The position numbers and the translations under genes were made by a program. Below the pieces are notes generated by a model. It worked only from the letters and a program-made list of their open reading frames with translations. It did not search any database and was not told the DNA's origin. Shown one piece after another: positions 46,675 to 56,722 of a stretch of DNA of 64,000 nucleotides (position 1 is the stretch's first letter; each line of letters opens with the position of its first letter). The stretch spans positions 1-64,000 of the forward strand of contig CACHJU010000006.1 in the NCBI GenBank assembly GCA_902580225.1, read 5' to 3'. Source of the stretch: an uncultured Verrucomicrobiota bacterium. GTDB lineage: Bacteria; Verrucomicrobiota; Verrucomicrobiia; Opitutales; Seribacteraceae.

Positions 46675-47319
46675 ATGAAAATTACTCAAGATTCCCCAAC
46701 CTATTTAGAATGCAAAAAATCAGCCCTTTTCGGATACATCTTCTCAATCATTCTCATGATTGGAGCAATAATTGGGGTGATTGTTATGTTAATGAAAAGC
46801 TCTTCCCAATGGTGGATTGGTCTAATTGCCCTAGCGATCGGCATCCTAATATTATTTCTAAACAAATCAATTACCCTGATTGCTGATGGAAACATAAAGC
46901 AGGTTAAGATTGCCACTAAATCTCTGCTTAATGCGAGTAATAATGCTTATGCCTTTCATGATATTAAAGAAATAATAATTGAAGAAGATAGACAATACGA
47001 GCGGGACTCTGATGGTGACCGTAAAGATAAAACCAGTTATGTTCTAATTTTCAATTTTCATAATGGATATCAAGAAGCCCTCAATTTGACCCCTGGCTCA
47101 TCTTCGAATATCGCTGTAAATGGGGTAAATATGAGTCGTTTTTCTCAAAACAATGCAGTTATGAATATTGGGCAACGACTTTCAGAAGTAATTGGTGTTC
47201 CTTTTAACCATAAAAGGCGTGGTGATATGGATCTTGGGGATGTGGTAAACTCGGTTAGTGAAGTGGTGCGTCAAGTGAAACAAGCTTCACGGGACGATCA
47301 GAATAAACCACAAGTTTGA
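46675..47319 (+). CDS. membrane protein with two N-terminal helices and a PH-like domain
   Basis: This 214-residue protein has two membrane helices (about 20-40 and 43-62), then a beta-rich cytoplasmic part (NKSITLIADGNIKQVKIATK, YVLIFNFHNGYQEALNL) like bacterial PH-type membrane proteins. A helical tail follows (residues about 170-214). It has no enzyme motif. It interrupts the sulfatase run on the same strand. Function unknown. Confidence 0.65.
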   Translation: MKITQDSPTYLECKKSALFGYIFSIILMIGAIIGVIVMLMKSSSQWWIGLIALAIGILILFLNKSITLIADGNIKQVKIATKSLLNASNNAYAFHDIKEIIIEEDRQYERDSDGDRKDKTSYVLIFNFHNGYQEALNLTPGSSSNIAVNGVNMSRFSQNNAVMNIGQRLSEVIGVPFNHKRRGDMDLGDVVNSVSEVVRQVKQASRDDQNKPQV

Positions 47320-47465
47320 TTCCCATTTCATAATCCCTTTCCTTAGGTTAAGTTTACCTTAAGTTTCCATTTTTAGCTTTAGGGATTCTTTTTAGTTGGG
47401 TTATCTGGTGCGATTTGATTCTTTTAAGGAAGAAAATCCTCTTTTCGCCCAAACCCTTCAGCCCT

Positions 47466-48995
47466 ATGTTTAAATTTTTGTATAAACTGCTTTATTTTAA
47501 ATTATGCCTATTTCCGTTCATGCTCTTTAGTGCGGAAGGCAAAAGAAAACCAAATATCATATTCCTTCTATCCGATGACCAGAGTACTTACTCTCTTGGC
47601 TGCTACGGAAACAAAGATGTAAAGAGTCCTGAAATCGACCACTTAGCCGAGGATGGCATGGTCTTCGACCGACACTATGATACCACGGCCATTTGTATGG
47701 CTTCCCGCGCCTCAGTCATGACAGGCATGTTTGAATACAAACACGGCACCAATTTCAATCATGGTGACATGTTGCAAAAAACTTGGGAAAAGACCTATCC
47801 GGTAATGTTACGGAAGCATGGATACCGAACTGCCTTTGCCGGGAAGTTTGGATTCGATCTTCGGGAAAAGCCCAATGGAAAAAGACTGCCCTTGCCCCAG
47901 AAAGATTTCGATAAGTGGGGAGGCGGTCCGGGACAGACTAATTATAACACAGCAAAAAATGAGTCGATGAAGCATTATGCGAAGGATTACCCTCACTCCA
48001 CTCGATCTTATGGTGCCTTTGGTCGGGACTTCATTCTCGAATCCACCAAATCGGACAAGCCCTTTTGCCTATCAATAAGTTTTAAAGCACCTCATAAACC
48101 AGCTACACCTGATCCGATTGACAATCATGTTTACGCGGGCAAAACTTTCAAAAAACCGGCAAATTATGGAAGAAAATATGGGGAGCATTTCTCCAAGCAA
48201 AGTAAACAGGACCGACAATACGAGCGCTTTCATTCATGGAATTACTCGGATAAATACGATGATGTGATGGCAACTTACCATCAACAAATCTACGCGATTG
48301 ATGTGGCGGTGGGCATGATTAGAAAAGCACTAAGGGACAGTGGCACCGAAAAAAATACCGTTATTATTTATACCTCTGATAATGGATTCTTCTGTGGTTC
48401 CCACGGGTACGGTTCCAAAGTATTGCCTTATGAGGAATCAAGCCGTGTTCCTCTCGTAATTTATGATCCGCGCCATCAAAATTCAGGAAAAAAGCTTAGG
48501 TCTTCTGCACTTACCGGAAATGTTGACTTCGCTCCAACGATTCTCAAGTTAGCTGGTTTACCTGTCCCGCGAAATATGGACGGAAAGGATTTAATGACAG
48601 TCTATGATAATCCAAAATCCTCTCTGCATAAATCTCTTCCCTTGATCAATGTTTGGGGAAGGGCACCCACTCATTGCCTGGGAGTAGTGACAGAAAATAT
48701 GAAATATCTTTACTGGGGATATGCAGCAGAAGGATTTGAAGTAACCGAAGAACTATACGATTTGAAAAAAGATTCATTGGAGCTTACCAATCTTGCCCAA
48801 AACCCCAATGACATAAAACGCATCCAAAAAATGCAGAGACTCTATGACCAGCTATTGAAAAACTGGAAAAAGCAAGCGGTACCTTATAATGATTATCAGA
48901 GGTTCGGAGAATTATTCAGCCGACATCAACCATGGGAAAAAAGAATGAAATTTCTATCTGCCAAAGGGCTGACAAAGACAAAAGAAAAGAAGTAA
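47466..48995 (+). CDS. sulfatase with CxAxR signature
   Basis: This sulfatase has 509 residues from the ATG at 47466, chosen for the hydrophobic leader; a TTG extension upstream is less likely. [20 protein letters not shown] carries the metal-binding Asp pair. The signature is CMASR (Cys77 expected formylglycine) in [15 protein letters not shown], the accepted alanine variant of CxPx[10 protein letters not shown] replaces [25 protein letters not shown] and [15 protein letters not shown] follow. This pattern is frequent among PVC sulfatases. It starts 146 bases after the PH-like membrane protein and is four bases from the next sulfatase. Confidence 0.92.
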   Translation: MFKFLYKLLYFKLCLFPFMLFSAEGKRKPNIIFLLSDDQSTYSLGCYGNKDVKSPEIDHLAEDGMVFDRHYDTTAICMASRASVMTGMFEYKHGTNFNHGDMLQKTWEKTYPVMLRKHGYRTAFAGKFGFDLREKPNGKRLPLPQKDFDKWGGGPGQTNYNTAKNESMKHYAKDYPHSTRSYGAFGRDFILESTKSDKPFCLSISFKAPHKPATPDPIDNHVYAGKTFKKPANYGRKYGEHFSKQSKQDRQYERFHSWNYSDKYDDVMATYHQQIYAIDVAVGMIRKALRDSGTEKNTVIIYTSDNGFFCGSHGYGSKVLPYEESSRVPLVIYDPRHQNSGKKLRSSALTGNVDFAPTILKLAGLPVPRNMDGKDLMTVYDNPKSSLHKSLPLINVWGRAPTHCLGVVTENMKYLYWGYAAEGFEVTEELYDLKKDSLELTNLAQNPNDIKRIQKMQRLYDQLLKNWKKQAVPYNDYQRFGELFSRHQPWEKRMKFLSAKGLTKTKEKK

Positions 48996-48999
48996 AGGC

Positions 49000-50445
49000 A
49001 TGCCAATGAGCAAAAAAATAGTCCAATTAACATGGATAATTCCATCTGTGCTTCTAGGTTTTACAACAAAGGCCAAGCAACCCAACATAATCTATCTCAT
49101 GCTTGACGAGTGGGGATATTTTGAATCGGGACACATGGGTAGTTCCGAACTGATAACCCCAAATATCGATCAATTTGCCGCTGAAGGTATGCGCTTCACC
49201 AATGCCTATGCAGGTGCTCCAGTCTGTGGTCCCACCCGTTGCTCCCTTCTCACGGGTCTGCATGCCGGAAATATGTCTATGCGGGTAAACAACGGACACT
49301 CCCCAATTCGAGCAGATGAACCGACTTTGGCAAGCATGCTCAAATCCAAAGGATATGCCACCGGGGGATTTGGGAAATGGGGCATTGGGGGACGTGGAAC
49401 GACCGGCGTTCCAGAGAATCACAGTTTTGATCTATTTTTCGGATATTATGATCAGGTGCATGCCCATACATTTTATCCAAGTTACTTAATCAGAAATAGT
49501 GAGGAAGTTCCTTTGCCCGGTAATTCAGGGAAGAGCTTTTATGAGGGAAAGACGCATGCCCATTTGGAAATCTTTAAGGAATCAATCGCTTTCATTAAAA
49601 AACACAAAGATGAACCTTTTTTCTGCTATCTTCCTTGGACGCCCCCTCATGGATTATGGGGTATCGACAAGGATGACCCCTCATGGAAACTCTTCAAAAG
49701 TAAGCCATGGACCGCAGGGCAGCGAACAAACGATGATGCAAAAGTCTATGCTGCATTCATGCATATGGTGGACCAGCAACTTGGAGAAATAATCAAATTA
49801 CTCAAAAAGCTAAAATTGGATGAGAACACCATTTTCTTTCTTAGTGGAGATAATGGTGGGCAGACTTACTTTGCCACGGAAGATCGACCCCATGGCTTTT
49901 TTGCTCCGAACTTGAACCCAGAGACTGGTAAAAGATTTCGTGCAGGGAAAGGTTTCCTCTACGAGGGAGGGCTCAAGATTCCTTATCTTGTCCGTTGGCC
50001 CAAAAAAATAAAACCGGGCATGGTATCTGAACATTTATTTTATCACCCGGATGTCATGCCTACCCTTGCTGAAGTTACGAATGCTGATTGCCCGGAAACC
50101 GATGGTATTTCTTTTTTACCCACCCTTCTTAGCAGGGGAAAACAGGAAAATCATTCCTACATGTACTGGGAACTTGGGAGACAAAGGGCACTTCGAAAAG
50201 GTAACTGGAAAGCGTACCGCGATAAAAAAGGAAACTGGGAACTTTATGATTTGTCGAATGATATTGAAGAGGAAATGGATTTAGCTGATCAAGAAGGAAA
50301 GATACTTCAGGATCTAATCGCTCTTGCTGAATCCTCTCATCAACCGGCCCGTCCCGGAAAAATTCTTAATCAGGCACTGGTTGATAAAGACCGGAGAGAA
50401 GCACCTCATGAACGAAATTTGCAATTTAAGAAATCCAAAAAATAG
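49000..50445 (+). CDS. sulfatase with Asp-Glu in the first metal site
   Basis: This 481-residue exported sulfatase begins at ATG 49000 (a second ATG is at 49006), four bases after the previous stop. The first metal-binding motif reads PNIIYLMLDEWGY, with Glu37 where the second Asp usually stands. The signature is CGPTR (Cys76) in GAPVCGPTRCSLLTG. FGKWGIGG replaces GKWHLG. LSGDNGGQTYF is the later metal loop. The Asp-to-Glu change is conservative and the protein is probably active. Target glycan unknown. Confidence 0.9.
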   Translation: MPMSKKIVQLTWIIPSVLLGFTTKAKQPNIIYLMLDEWGYFESGHMGSSELITPNIDQFAAEGMRFTNAYAGAPVCGPTRCSLLTGLHAGNMSMRVNNGHSPIRADEPTLASMLKSKGYATGGFGKWGIGGRGTTGVPENHSFDLFFGYYDQVHAHTFYPSYLIRNSEEVPLPGNSGKSFYEGKTHAHLEIFKESIAFIKKHKDEPFFCYLPWTPPHGLWGIDKDDPSWKLFKSKPWTAGQRTNDDAKVYAAFMHMVDQQLGEIIKLLKKLKLDENTIFFLSGDNGGQTYFATEDRPHGFFAPNLNPETGKRFRAGKGFLYEGGLKIPYLVRWPKKIKPGMVSEHLFYHPDVMPTLAEVTNADCPETDGISFLPTLLSRGKQENHSYMYWELGRQRALRKGNWKAYRDKKGNWELYDLSNDIEEEMDLADQEGKILQDLIALAESSHQPARPGKILNQALVDKDRREAPHERNLQFKKSKK

Positions 50446-50458
50446 TCTGCCAGTAGTA

Positions 50459-51874
50459 ATGAAGTTTTATATCGCCATCTTTCTTCCCCTCACCTTTTGG
50501 TTATCAGTATTTGCTGAAAAACCTAATGTCTTGGTATTCCTCGTGGATGATCTCGGTTATATGGATATTGGTGCAAATAATCCTGATTGTTTCTACGAAA
50601 CTCCTCATATCGACGAATTGGCTTCCACCGGGATGCGCTTCACCGATGGGTACGCCGCAAATCCGGTCTGCTCACCTACTCGCTACAGCTTAATGACTGG
50701 GAAATATCCAACCCGGGTTAAGGCGACTAATTTCTTTTCCGGCAAACGGTCTGGTAAATTCAACCCCGCCCCCTTGCATGACAAAATGGATTTGGATGAA
50801 ATAACCCTTGCCGAAATACTAAAAGGTCAAGAGTACCAAACCTTTTTTGCCGGTAAATGGCATTTAGGTCCTAGCAAGGAATGGTGGCCCAAAGGACAGG
50901 GCTTCGATATAAACATGGGGGGATGGGCAAAAGGTGGACCTTACACAGGTAAGAAATATTTCTCCCCTTTCAAAAACCCGGAACTTCATCCAGATAGTCC
51001 GGATGGGGAACATCTCCCAAACAGATTGGCAAATGAAACCGTAAAATTCATTAATCAGAATAAAGACAAAGCATTTCTAGCCTACCTATCCTTTTATTCC
51101 GTCCACACACCTCTTCAGGGAAGAAAGGGCTTGATTGAAAAGTATAAGAAAAAAGCCACCAAAATCTCAGGAGAAGAATTTGGTCCACTCCACGATCGCA
51201 AAGTCCGAATTCTTCAAAAACATGCGGTCTATGCCGCGATGGTGGAAGCCATGGATGAAGCCGTGGGTAAAGTTCTCACAGCCCTCGATGAAGCCGGTGT
51301 TACTGATAACACCATGGTCTTCTTCACATCGGATAACGGTGGACTTTCCACATCGGAGGGCAGTCCAACCAGCAACCTGCCCCTCCGCGGGGGAAAAGGA
51401 TGGGTTTATGAGGGTGGCATTCGCGAACCCTGGATTATCCGATACCCGGGTGTAACCAAGCCTGGTTCAGTCAGCAGTGAGATGATTTGTTCCATTGATC
51501 TGCTTCCCACCGTAGCATCAAGTGTGGGATCAAAAATCAAACACGACATTGACGGCATCGATCTAACTCCGGCCTTACTGGGGAAACAATTAGATCGGGA
51601 AGCTCTCTACTGGCACTACCCCCACTATTCCAACCAAGGTGGAATTCCCGGAGGTGCGGTCCGAATGGGAGATTACAAACTTTTCGAAAACTATGAGAAT
51701 GGAAAGGTGTCCCTGTATAATTTGAAAGAGGACATTGGAGAAACCAAGGACTTGTCTTCCTATGAGCCCAAAAGGGTTAATAATATGCGAAACAAGCTGC
51801 ATGCCTGGTACAAAGAAGTAGATGCCAAATTTCTTCAACCCAAAGGAGAATCAAAGAACCCCTGGAGTCCGTAA
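50459..51874 (+). CDS. arylsulfatase-type sulfatase
   Basis: This sulfatase has 471 residues from the ATG at 50459, which gives the signal peptide MKFYIAIFLPLTFWLSVFA. A longer frame from 50324 overlaps the previous gene and is unlikely. PNVLVFLVDDLGYMDIG, CSPTR (Cys71 expected formylglycine) in NPVCSPTRYSLMTG, FFAGKWHLG, YSVHTPLQ and FTSDNGGLSTSEGSPTSNLP form a full active site. LPLRGGKGWVYEGGIREPW is typical. It ends ten bases before the next sulfatase. Confidence 0.93.
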   Translation: MKFYIAIFLPLTFWLSVFAEKPNVLVFLVDDLGYMDIGANNPDCFYETPHIDELASTGMRFTDGYAANPVCSPTRYSLMTGKYPTRVKATNFFSGKRSGKFNPAPLHDKMDLDEITLAEILKGQEYQTFFAGKWHLGPSKEWWPKGQGFDINMGGWAKGGPYTGKKYFSPFKNPELHPDSPDGEHLPNRLANETVKFINQNKDKAFLAYLSFYSVHTPLQGRKGLIEKYKKKATKISGEEFGPLHDRKVRILQKHAVYAAMVEAMDEAVGKVLTALDEAGVTDNTMVFFTSDNGGLSTSEGSPTSNLPLRGGKGWVYEGGIREPWIIRYPGVTKPGSVSSEMICSIDLLPTVASSVGSKIKHDIDGIDLTPALLGKQLDREALYWHYPHYSNQGGIPGGAVRMGDYKLFENYENGKVSLYNLKEDIGETKDLSSYEPKRVNNMRNKLHAWYKEVDAKFLQPKGESKNPWSP

Positions 51875-51883
51875 TCACTGACT

Positions 51884-53629
51884 ATGAATTATATATTCTT
51901 ATACATTACAGGCTTACTTTTAGTTTCATCAGTATGGGCTGAAAAACCCAATGTAATTCTCATCATGACCGATGATCAGGGTTACGGAGATCTTGCCTCC
52001 CACGGGAACCCAATTCTAAAGACTCCAAATCTGGACCAATTACACTCGGAATCCGTTCGGTTTACCGACTTTCATGTCAGCCCGTTCTGTACGCCCACCC
52101 GGGCCGCATTAATGACCGGAAATCATCCCGGTGTGACCGGTGCTTATCGAACTAGTGCCGGGAGGACGATGATGCACCCTTCGGAAAAAACCTTGGCCCA
52201 CCTCTTTGCTGAAAATGGCTACAAGACTGGTATGACTGGGAAATGGCACCTAGGAGACAATGCCCCCCACCGACCACAGGACCGTGGTTTCCAGGATGCG
52301 GTCTGGCATCGATGCGGAGGAGTTGGGCAGGCATCCGACCATTGGGGAAATGATTATTTTGATGATACTTACGAACGGGTCCGTCCGGGAAGCCGGATTG
52401 GAACTTTTGAAAAATTTGATGGTTATTGCACGGATGTATGGTTTCGCGAAGGAATGCGGTTCATCTCAGAAAACCAGAAAGAACCATTTTTTCTTTATAT
52501 CGCCACCAATGCTCCTCATGGTCCCTACCGGGTAGATCCAAAATGGGCTGAACCTTATCAAAAGAATGAGGTCAATAATGCCAATTTCTTCGGTATGATT
52601 GCAAATATTGATCACAACCTAGGACTACTACGGGATCATTTGGAAGATTTAAAACTGGCAGAGAACACCATCCTCATTTTCATGACTGATAATGGCACAT
52701 CTGCAGGATGTAAGTTTCCAGGACTGGATACAGAGCCCATCTTGGGTTTCAACGCGGGGATGCGGGGTAAAAAGTCTTCAATCTATGAAGGTGGTCACCG
52801 CGTACCCTTCTTCCTTCACTGGCCATCGGGCGGTTTCTCTAAAGGCCTCGAAATAGATATGCTTGCCGCACATATTGATGTTCTGCCCACGCTTGCTGAT
52901 CTTTGCAAACTTCCCAAACCAGGCAAAAAATATGATGTGGATGGTCGATCTCTTACTCCTTTACTTGCAGGCAAAGCTAAATCCTGGAAGCGCAATCACC
53001 TGTTTTTACAATATCATGGAGGAGCCCATCACAAAATTGCACTCGGTCCCCTTACCAATTCAATTGTGATGACAGAAAGATGGAGATTGGTGAATACGGA
53101 TAAAGCTGAAGAACTCTACGATATCGTCAATGATCCGGCACAACGAAATAATATCGCCAGCCAAAGACCTGGAACTGTTAAGGATTTACGCATAGCCTAT
53201 CAGTTATTTTGGAAACGCGTTTCCCCGGGTTTAAAAGCAGTAGCCATCGATCTAGGAGATCCTAGTGAAAATCCAGCAGTTCTATGCTCGCAGGACTGGC
53301 GTCCTGAAACGGGTAACCCGCCTTGGAACTTTCGTTCAATTAAAGGTATTCCCAAAGTGACTTATCCTTGGCTGGTAAATATCCTAGAGGCCGGCAAATA
53401 TCGGTTTACTCTTAGACAATGGCCGAAAGAAGCCGATAAGACCATCGTTGGCGTCAAGGCTAGAATTAAAATTGCCGGGCTTGAGAACGAAGCTGTGATC
53501 AAAGATGGTTCAAAGGAAATTAAATTCACTCTTAGCTTACCTTCAGGAATTTCTGAGCTTTGGACTTTTATATACAATCAACAAGGACAAGTTGGTGGTG
53601 CCTACTTCACCGAAGTCGAAAAACTATAA
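51884..53629 (+). CDS. sulfatase with added C-terminal beta domain
   Basis: This 581-residue exported sulfatase has a leader (about 1-19), PNVILIMTDDQGYGDLASHG and CTPTR (Cys69 expected formylglycine) in VSPFCTPTRAALMTG. GMTGKWHLGD, YIATNAPHGPYRV and FMTDNGTSAGCKFPG follow. About 100 residues after the catalytic domain (about 465-581) look like a separate beta-rich module (SPGLKAVAIDLGDPSENPAV, YRFTLRQWPKEADK). This kind of tail occurs in other PVC arylsulfatases. It is ten bases after the previous gene and 13 before the next. Confidence 0.92.
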   Translation: MNYIFLYITGLLLVSSVWAEKPNVILIMTDDQGYGDLASHGNPILKTPNLDQLHSESVRFTDFHVSPFCTPTRAALMTGNHPGVTGAYRTSAGRTMMHPSEKTLAHLFAENGYKTGMTGKWHLGDNAPHRPQDRGFQDAVWHRCGGVGQASDHWGNDYFDDTYERVRPGSRIGTFEKFDGYCTDVWFREGMRFISENQKEPFFLYIATNAPHGPYRVDPKWAEPYQKNEVNNANFFGMIANIDHNLGLLRDHLEDLKLAENTILIFMTDNGTSAGCKFPGLDTEPILGFNAGMRGKKSSIYEGGHRVPFFLHWPSGGFSKGLEIDMLAAHIDVLPTLADLCKLPKPGKKYDVDGRSLTPLLAGKAKSWKRNHLFLQYHGGAHHKIALGPLTNSIVMTERWRLVNTDKAEELYDIVNDPAQRNNIASQRPGTVKDLRIAYQLFWKRVSPGLKAVAIDLGDPSENPAVLCSQDWRPETGNPPWNFRSIKGIPKVTYPWLVNILEAGKYRFTLRQWPKEADKTIVGVKARIKIAGLENEAVIKDGSKEIKFTLSLPSGISELWTFIYNQQGQVGGAYFTEVEKL

Positions 53630-53642
53630 AATTTAAAAAATC

Positions 53643-55175
53643 ATGAAATCATATATACTCACCCTTGGTATCTTCCTTTCCTGTCTCCTTTACGCCAAGC
53701 ATCATGCTCACCCGAATGTAATCTTCGTCCTTGCTGATGATTTGGGAATCGGAGATATATCCCCTACCAATCCGGACTCTAAGATTAAGACTCCGCATCT
53801 TCAAAAGATGGCAGATGAAGGGATTACTTTTATGGATGCCCATTCTTCAAGTTCAGTTTGCACACCAACCCGGTACGGCGTTCTTACCGGGCGTTACAAT
53901 TGGCGATCCCGTCTAGCTAGGGGAGTTCTTAGCGGAACCAGTGATCATTTGATTCCAGCTGACCGGGCAACCGTGGGACATTTGCTCCAAAAAGTCGGTT
54001 ATCACACCCAAATGATTGGTAAATGGCACCTTGGATGGGATTGGGCCAAAGCGGACAAGAGTGAACAGAAATGGAAGGATATTAATTTCACTAAACCGGT
54101 GAAAAATGGACCCGACATCAATGGATTCACCAACTATTATGGTCATTGCGGATCTTTGGATATGCCTCCCTATGTATGGGTAGATACCGGGAAGATAACC
54201 GCCCAACCCGACCGGGAAGAAGGAGTTACCAGAAACGAAGATCCATATGGTTGGTATCGGGAAGGTCCGATCGGGCCCGATTTTAAAATTGATCAGGTAC
54301 TGCCCCATTTATTCGATAAAAGTGTGGCCTATATAAAAGAGCGTGCCAAAAAGAAAAAACCTTTCTTTCTCTATCTCCCCTTGCCAGCACCGCATACTCC
54401 AATCGTACCCGTACCTCCTTACAAGGGTGCGAGTAAAATGAATCCTTATGCTGATTTCATGATGCAGGTCGATGGACATATGGGTGAACTATTGGCAGCA
54501 ATCAAGGCGGCCGGGATCGACGAAAACACCCTAGTTTTCTTTACCAGTGACAACGGTTGTTCACCCCAGGGAAACTTCGAAAAATTAGCCGAATTTGGTC
54601 ACGATCCAAGTGCGGGGTTTCGTGGACATAAGGCAGACATTTACGAAGGTGGTCACAGGGTACCGTTGATCGCCCGCTGGCCAAAAGGAATCAAGGCCGG
54701 TCAAAAGACCAATGCCCTCGTATGCCTAACCGATCTGTATGACACCATGAGAGAAATTACTGGGCAGAAGAAAATTGATCAGGGAGGCGAGGATTCCTTC
54801 AGTCTGGTCCCTGCTTTTAAGGAAAAATCAAAAACAACCCGCTCAACCCTTATCAGTCATTCGATTAGCGGACACTTCTCTATCAGGCAGGGAGACTGGA
54901 AACTTTGCCTTTCCGCAGGAAGTGGTGGATGGAGTGCTCCAAAGGAAATGGAGGCAAAAAAGCAAGGCTTGCCCACCATTCAATTATTTAATTTGAAGCA
55001 GGAAAAAAATGAGAAAACAAATCTTCAGGCAAAAAACAAAGCAAAGGTTAAAGAGCTAATCGAGCTACTCGACAAGGAAGTCAGAAATGGAAGAAGTTCT
55101 CCGGGGAAAAAAGTACCAAATGACCGAGAGGTATCCTACCTTCCAAAAGGATTCACTATTCCAAAATCCAACTAA
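53643..55175 (+). CDS. arylsulfatase-type sulfatase
   Basis: This 510-residue exported sulfatase has a leader (about 1-18), PNVIFVLADDLGIGD and CTPTR (Cys73 expected formylglycine) in SSSSVCTPTRYGVLTG. MIGKWHLGWDW, LPAPHTPIVP and FTSDNGCSPQGNFEKLAE follow. It resembles the protein at 9725-11173 throughout, including HSISGHF near the end, and is probably its paralogue. It is the last of the eight near-tandem sulfatases and is 18 bases before a glycosidase-like gene. Confidence 0.93.
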   Translation: MKSYILTLGIFLSCLLYAKHHAHPNVIFVLADDLGIGDISPTNPDSKIKTPHLQKMADEGITFMDAHSSSSVCTPTRYGVLTGRYNWRSRLARGVLSGTSDHLIPADRATVGHLLQKVGYHTQMIGKWHLGWDWAKADKSEQKWKDINFTKPVKNGPDINGFTNYYGHCGSLDMPPYVWVDTGKITAQPDREEGVTRNEDPYGWYREGPIGPDFKIDQVLPHLFDKSVAYIKERAKKKKPFFLYLPLPAPHTPIVPVPPYKGASKMNPYADFMMQVDGHMGELLAAIKAAGIDENTLVFFTSDNGCSPQGNFEKLAEFGHDPSAGFRGHKADIYEGGHRVPLIARWPKGIKAGQKTNALVCLTDLYDTMREITGQKKIDQGGEDSFSLVPAFKEKSKTTRSTLISHSISGHFSIRQGDWKLCLSAGSGGWSAPKEMEAKKQGLPTIQLFNLKQEKNEKTNLQAKNKAKVKELIELLDKEVRNGRSSPGKKVPNDREVSYLPKGFTIPKSN

Positions 55176-55193
55176 TTTCATTACCAGATAGTC

Positions 55194-56690
55194 ATGATAT
55201 TTTATTTAATTACATTCATCACCTTTGCCCTCTCAGTCTCTCTTTTTTCCGAAAGCTGGAAAATTAAGAGCCAAACAGAATGGAAAAAGAATCTTCAATC
55301 GAGCAAAGGGATCATCATCAAAGATAATGTAGTCTCCCCCGAGGGAAAAGCCGGTCACTTCAAAACAAAGCTTAAGAAATTCAAAAGTAAGAAATCTCTT
55401 CAATCTCTTACCATTCACCAGTCACCTGTATGGCAAAACTGGGAAGAAGTCCCTGGCGTTGGCCCATCCAATCTTAAGGATGCACCCGTCTTCCTTGCAA
55501 AAGGATCCAAGGATTACTGGATGTTCGGCCGATACAGCCCCCCCAAACCATCCAAAGGTAAAAAATCCGGTAACTTTGAAGCAAAAGATGCCAAGCTCCA
55601 GGGATTCAATGTTCCCCTCAAAACAACTCTGGATGAAAACCAATTCAATGCACCAGGCGGTTTAGAGAAAGGATTGGGTGGCTATCATGCCTGGCAAAGT
55701 AAGGATATGCAAAATTGGGTACACCATGGCCCAGTTACACCAGGCTTTGCAAGATGGACGACAACGGCCGAACAGATCGGAGGAAAAACCTACATTTACT
55801 ACGACTTCCCCAATGATCAGGATCCCCATCTCTTTATTGATGATGATCTGACCGATGGTAAACCGGGTAAAAACATGGGACTCGCCTTTGCCGATCCATC
55901 GGATGGTTCAGACTGTGCAGTCATTCGGGACCTTGATGGAACATTTCATATCATTTATGAAGACTGGAGCCCGATTCATGCAGGAAAGCATTCCTGGGAT
56001 TCCCCTCTGGCTGGTCATTCTGTAAGCCCAAATGGCATACACCCATTCAAAATTTTAGATCCGGCTATAGATCACCGGACCAAGCCAACGGGAAAGATGG
56101 CCAAATATAATCATCCACATTGGACGAAGGAAGACCCGAAGAGATTTCCCACCAGTGTGGCCGAATATGAAATCCATCAACCTGAGCAGGATGCCTATGG
56201 CGACTGGGCCGCTATAAGTATCGGTGGACAGTATTACTTATTTTGTGATTTCCATCCAGCTAATGACAAAATTAGAATCGCTTGGTTTACTTCTTCCAGT
56301 ATGAATAAGCCTTTCGAATTCTGCGGAGAAATAGGCCAAGGACACCCCGACCCGGATATTGGTTTTGCAGAGGGAAAATTCTACCTCATCACTCAGACTG
56401 CAAAGGATTATGTAAGTACCGGTCCCTGGGTTGAAAAAGTTGAATCTCGTGTTGGAGTGGATACCACCAATAACGGTAAAATTGATAAATGGAGTAAATG
56501 GTCAGAGATGAAAGAAAGTTACGACTACATCAAAGGCTTCTCCAAACAAATCAAGAGGACCCCGGCCAGACAAAACCTTACGGGTCTACCGGAGGGCTTT
56601 GCCTTTCAGATCGAAGTTAAGATCAGTGATGTGACCTCCAATGCTTCCAAGCCTTTGATTGAAAGTTTGGAACTCTCCTTTAAGGACTAG
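55194..56690 (+). CDS. secreted glycoside hydrolase-like beta-propeller (GH43/GH117-like)
   Basis: This 498-residue exported protein has a signal peptide (about 1-20). Its beta-rich blades have the look of five-bladed-propeller glycosidases: LKDAPVFLAKGSKDYWMFGRYSPP, TYIYYDFPNDQDPHLFID, SDCAVIRDLDGTFHIIYEDW, WAAISIGGQYYLFCDFHP and GFAEGKFYLITQT. The acidic residues in DLDGTFHIIYEDW and GHPDPDIGFAEG are candidate active-site groups. Related proteins act on arabinans, xylans or anhydrogalactans. The substrate is not assignable. Position after eight sulfatases suggests it acts on the desulfated glycan. Confidence 0.7.
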   Translation: MIFYLITFITFALSVSLFSESWKIKSQTEWKKNLQSSKGIIIKDNVVSPEGKAGHFKTKLKKFKSKKSLQSLTIHQSPVWQNWEEVPGVGPSNLKDAPVFLAKGSKDYWMFGRYSPPKPSKGKKSGNFEAKDAKLQGFNVPLKTTLDENQFNAPGGLEKGLGGYHAWQSKDMQNWVHHGPVTPGFARWTTTAEQIGGKTYIYYDFPNDQDPHLFIDDDLTDGKPGKNMGLAFADPSDGSDCAVIRDLDGTFHIIYEDWSPIHAGKHSWDSPLAGHSVSPNGIHPFKILDPAIDHRTKPTGKMAKYNHPHWTKEDPKRFPTSVAEYEIHQPEQDAYGDWAAISIGGQYYLFCDFHPANDKIRIAWFTSSSMNKPFEFCGEIGQGHPDPDIGFAEGKFYLITQTAKDYVSTGPWVEKVESRVGVDTTNNGKIDKWSKWSEMKESYDYIKGFSKQIKRTPARQNLTGLPEGFAFQIEVKISDVTSNASKPLIESLELSFKD

Positions 56691-56722
56691 TTTTACAGCA
56701 AAAGAAATCATCTGCGAAATTT

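Noticed and set aside
50324..50458. N-terminal extension of the sulfatase at 50459 back to 50324
   Set aside because: It overlaps the end of the preceding sulfatase gene by 122 bases and precedes a normal signal peptide.
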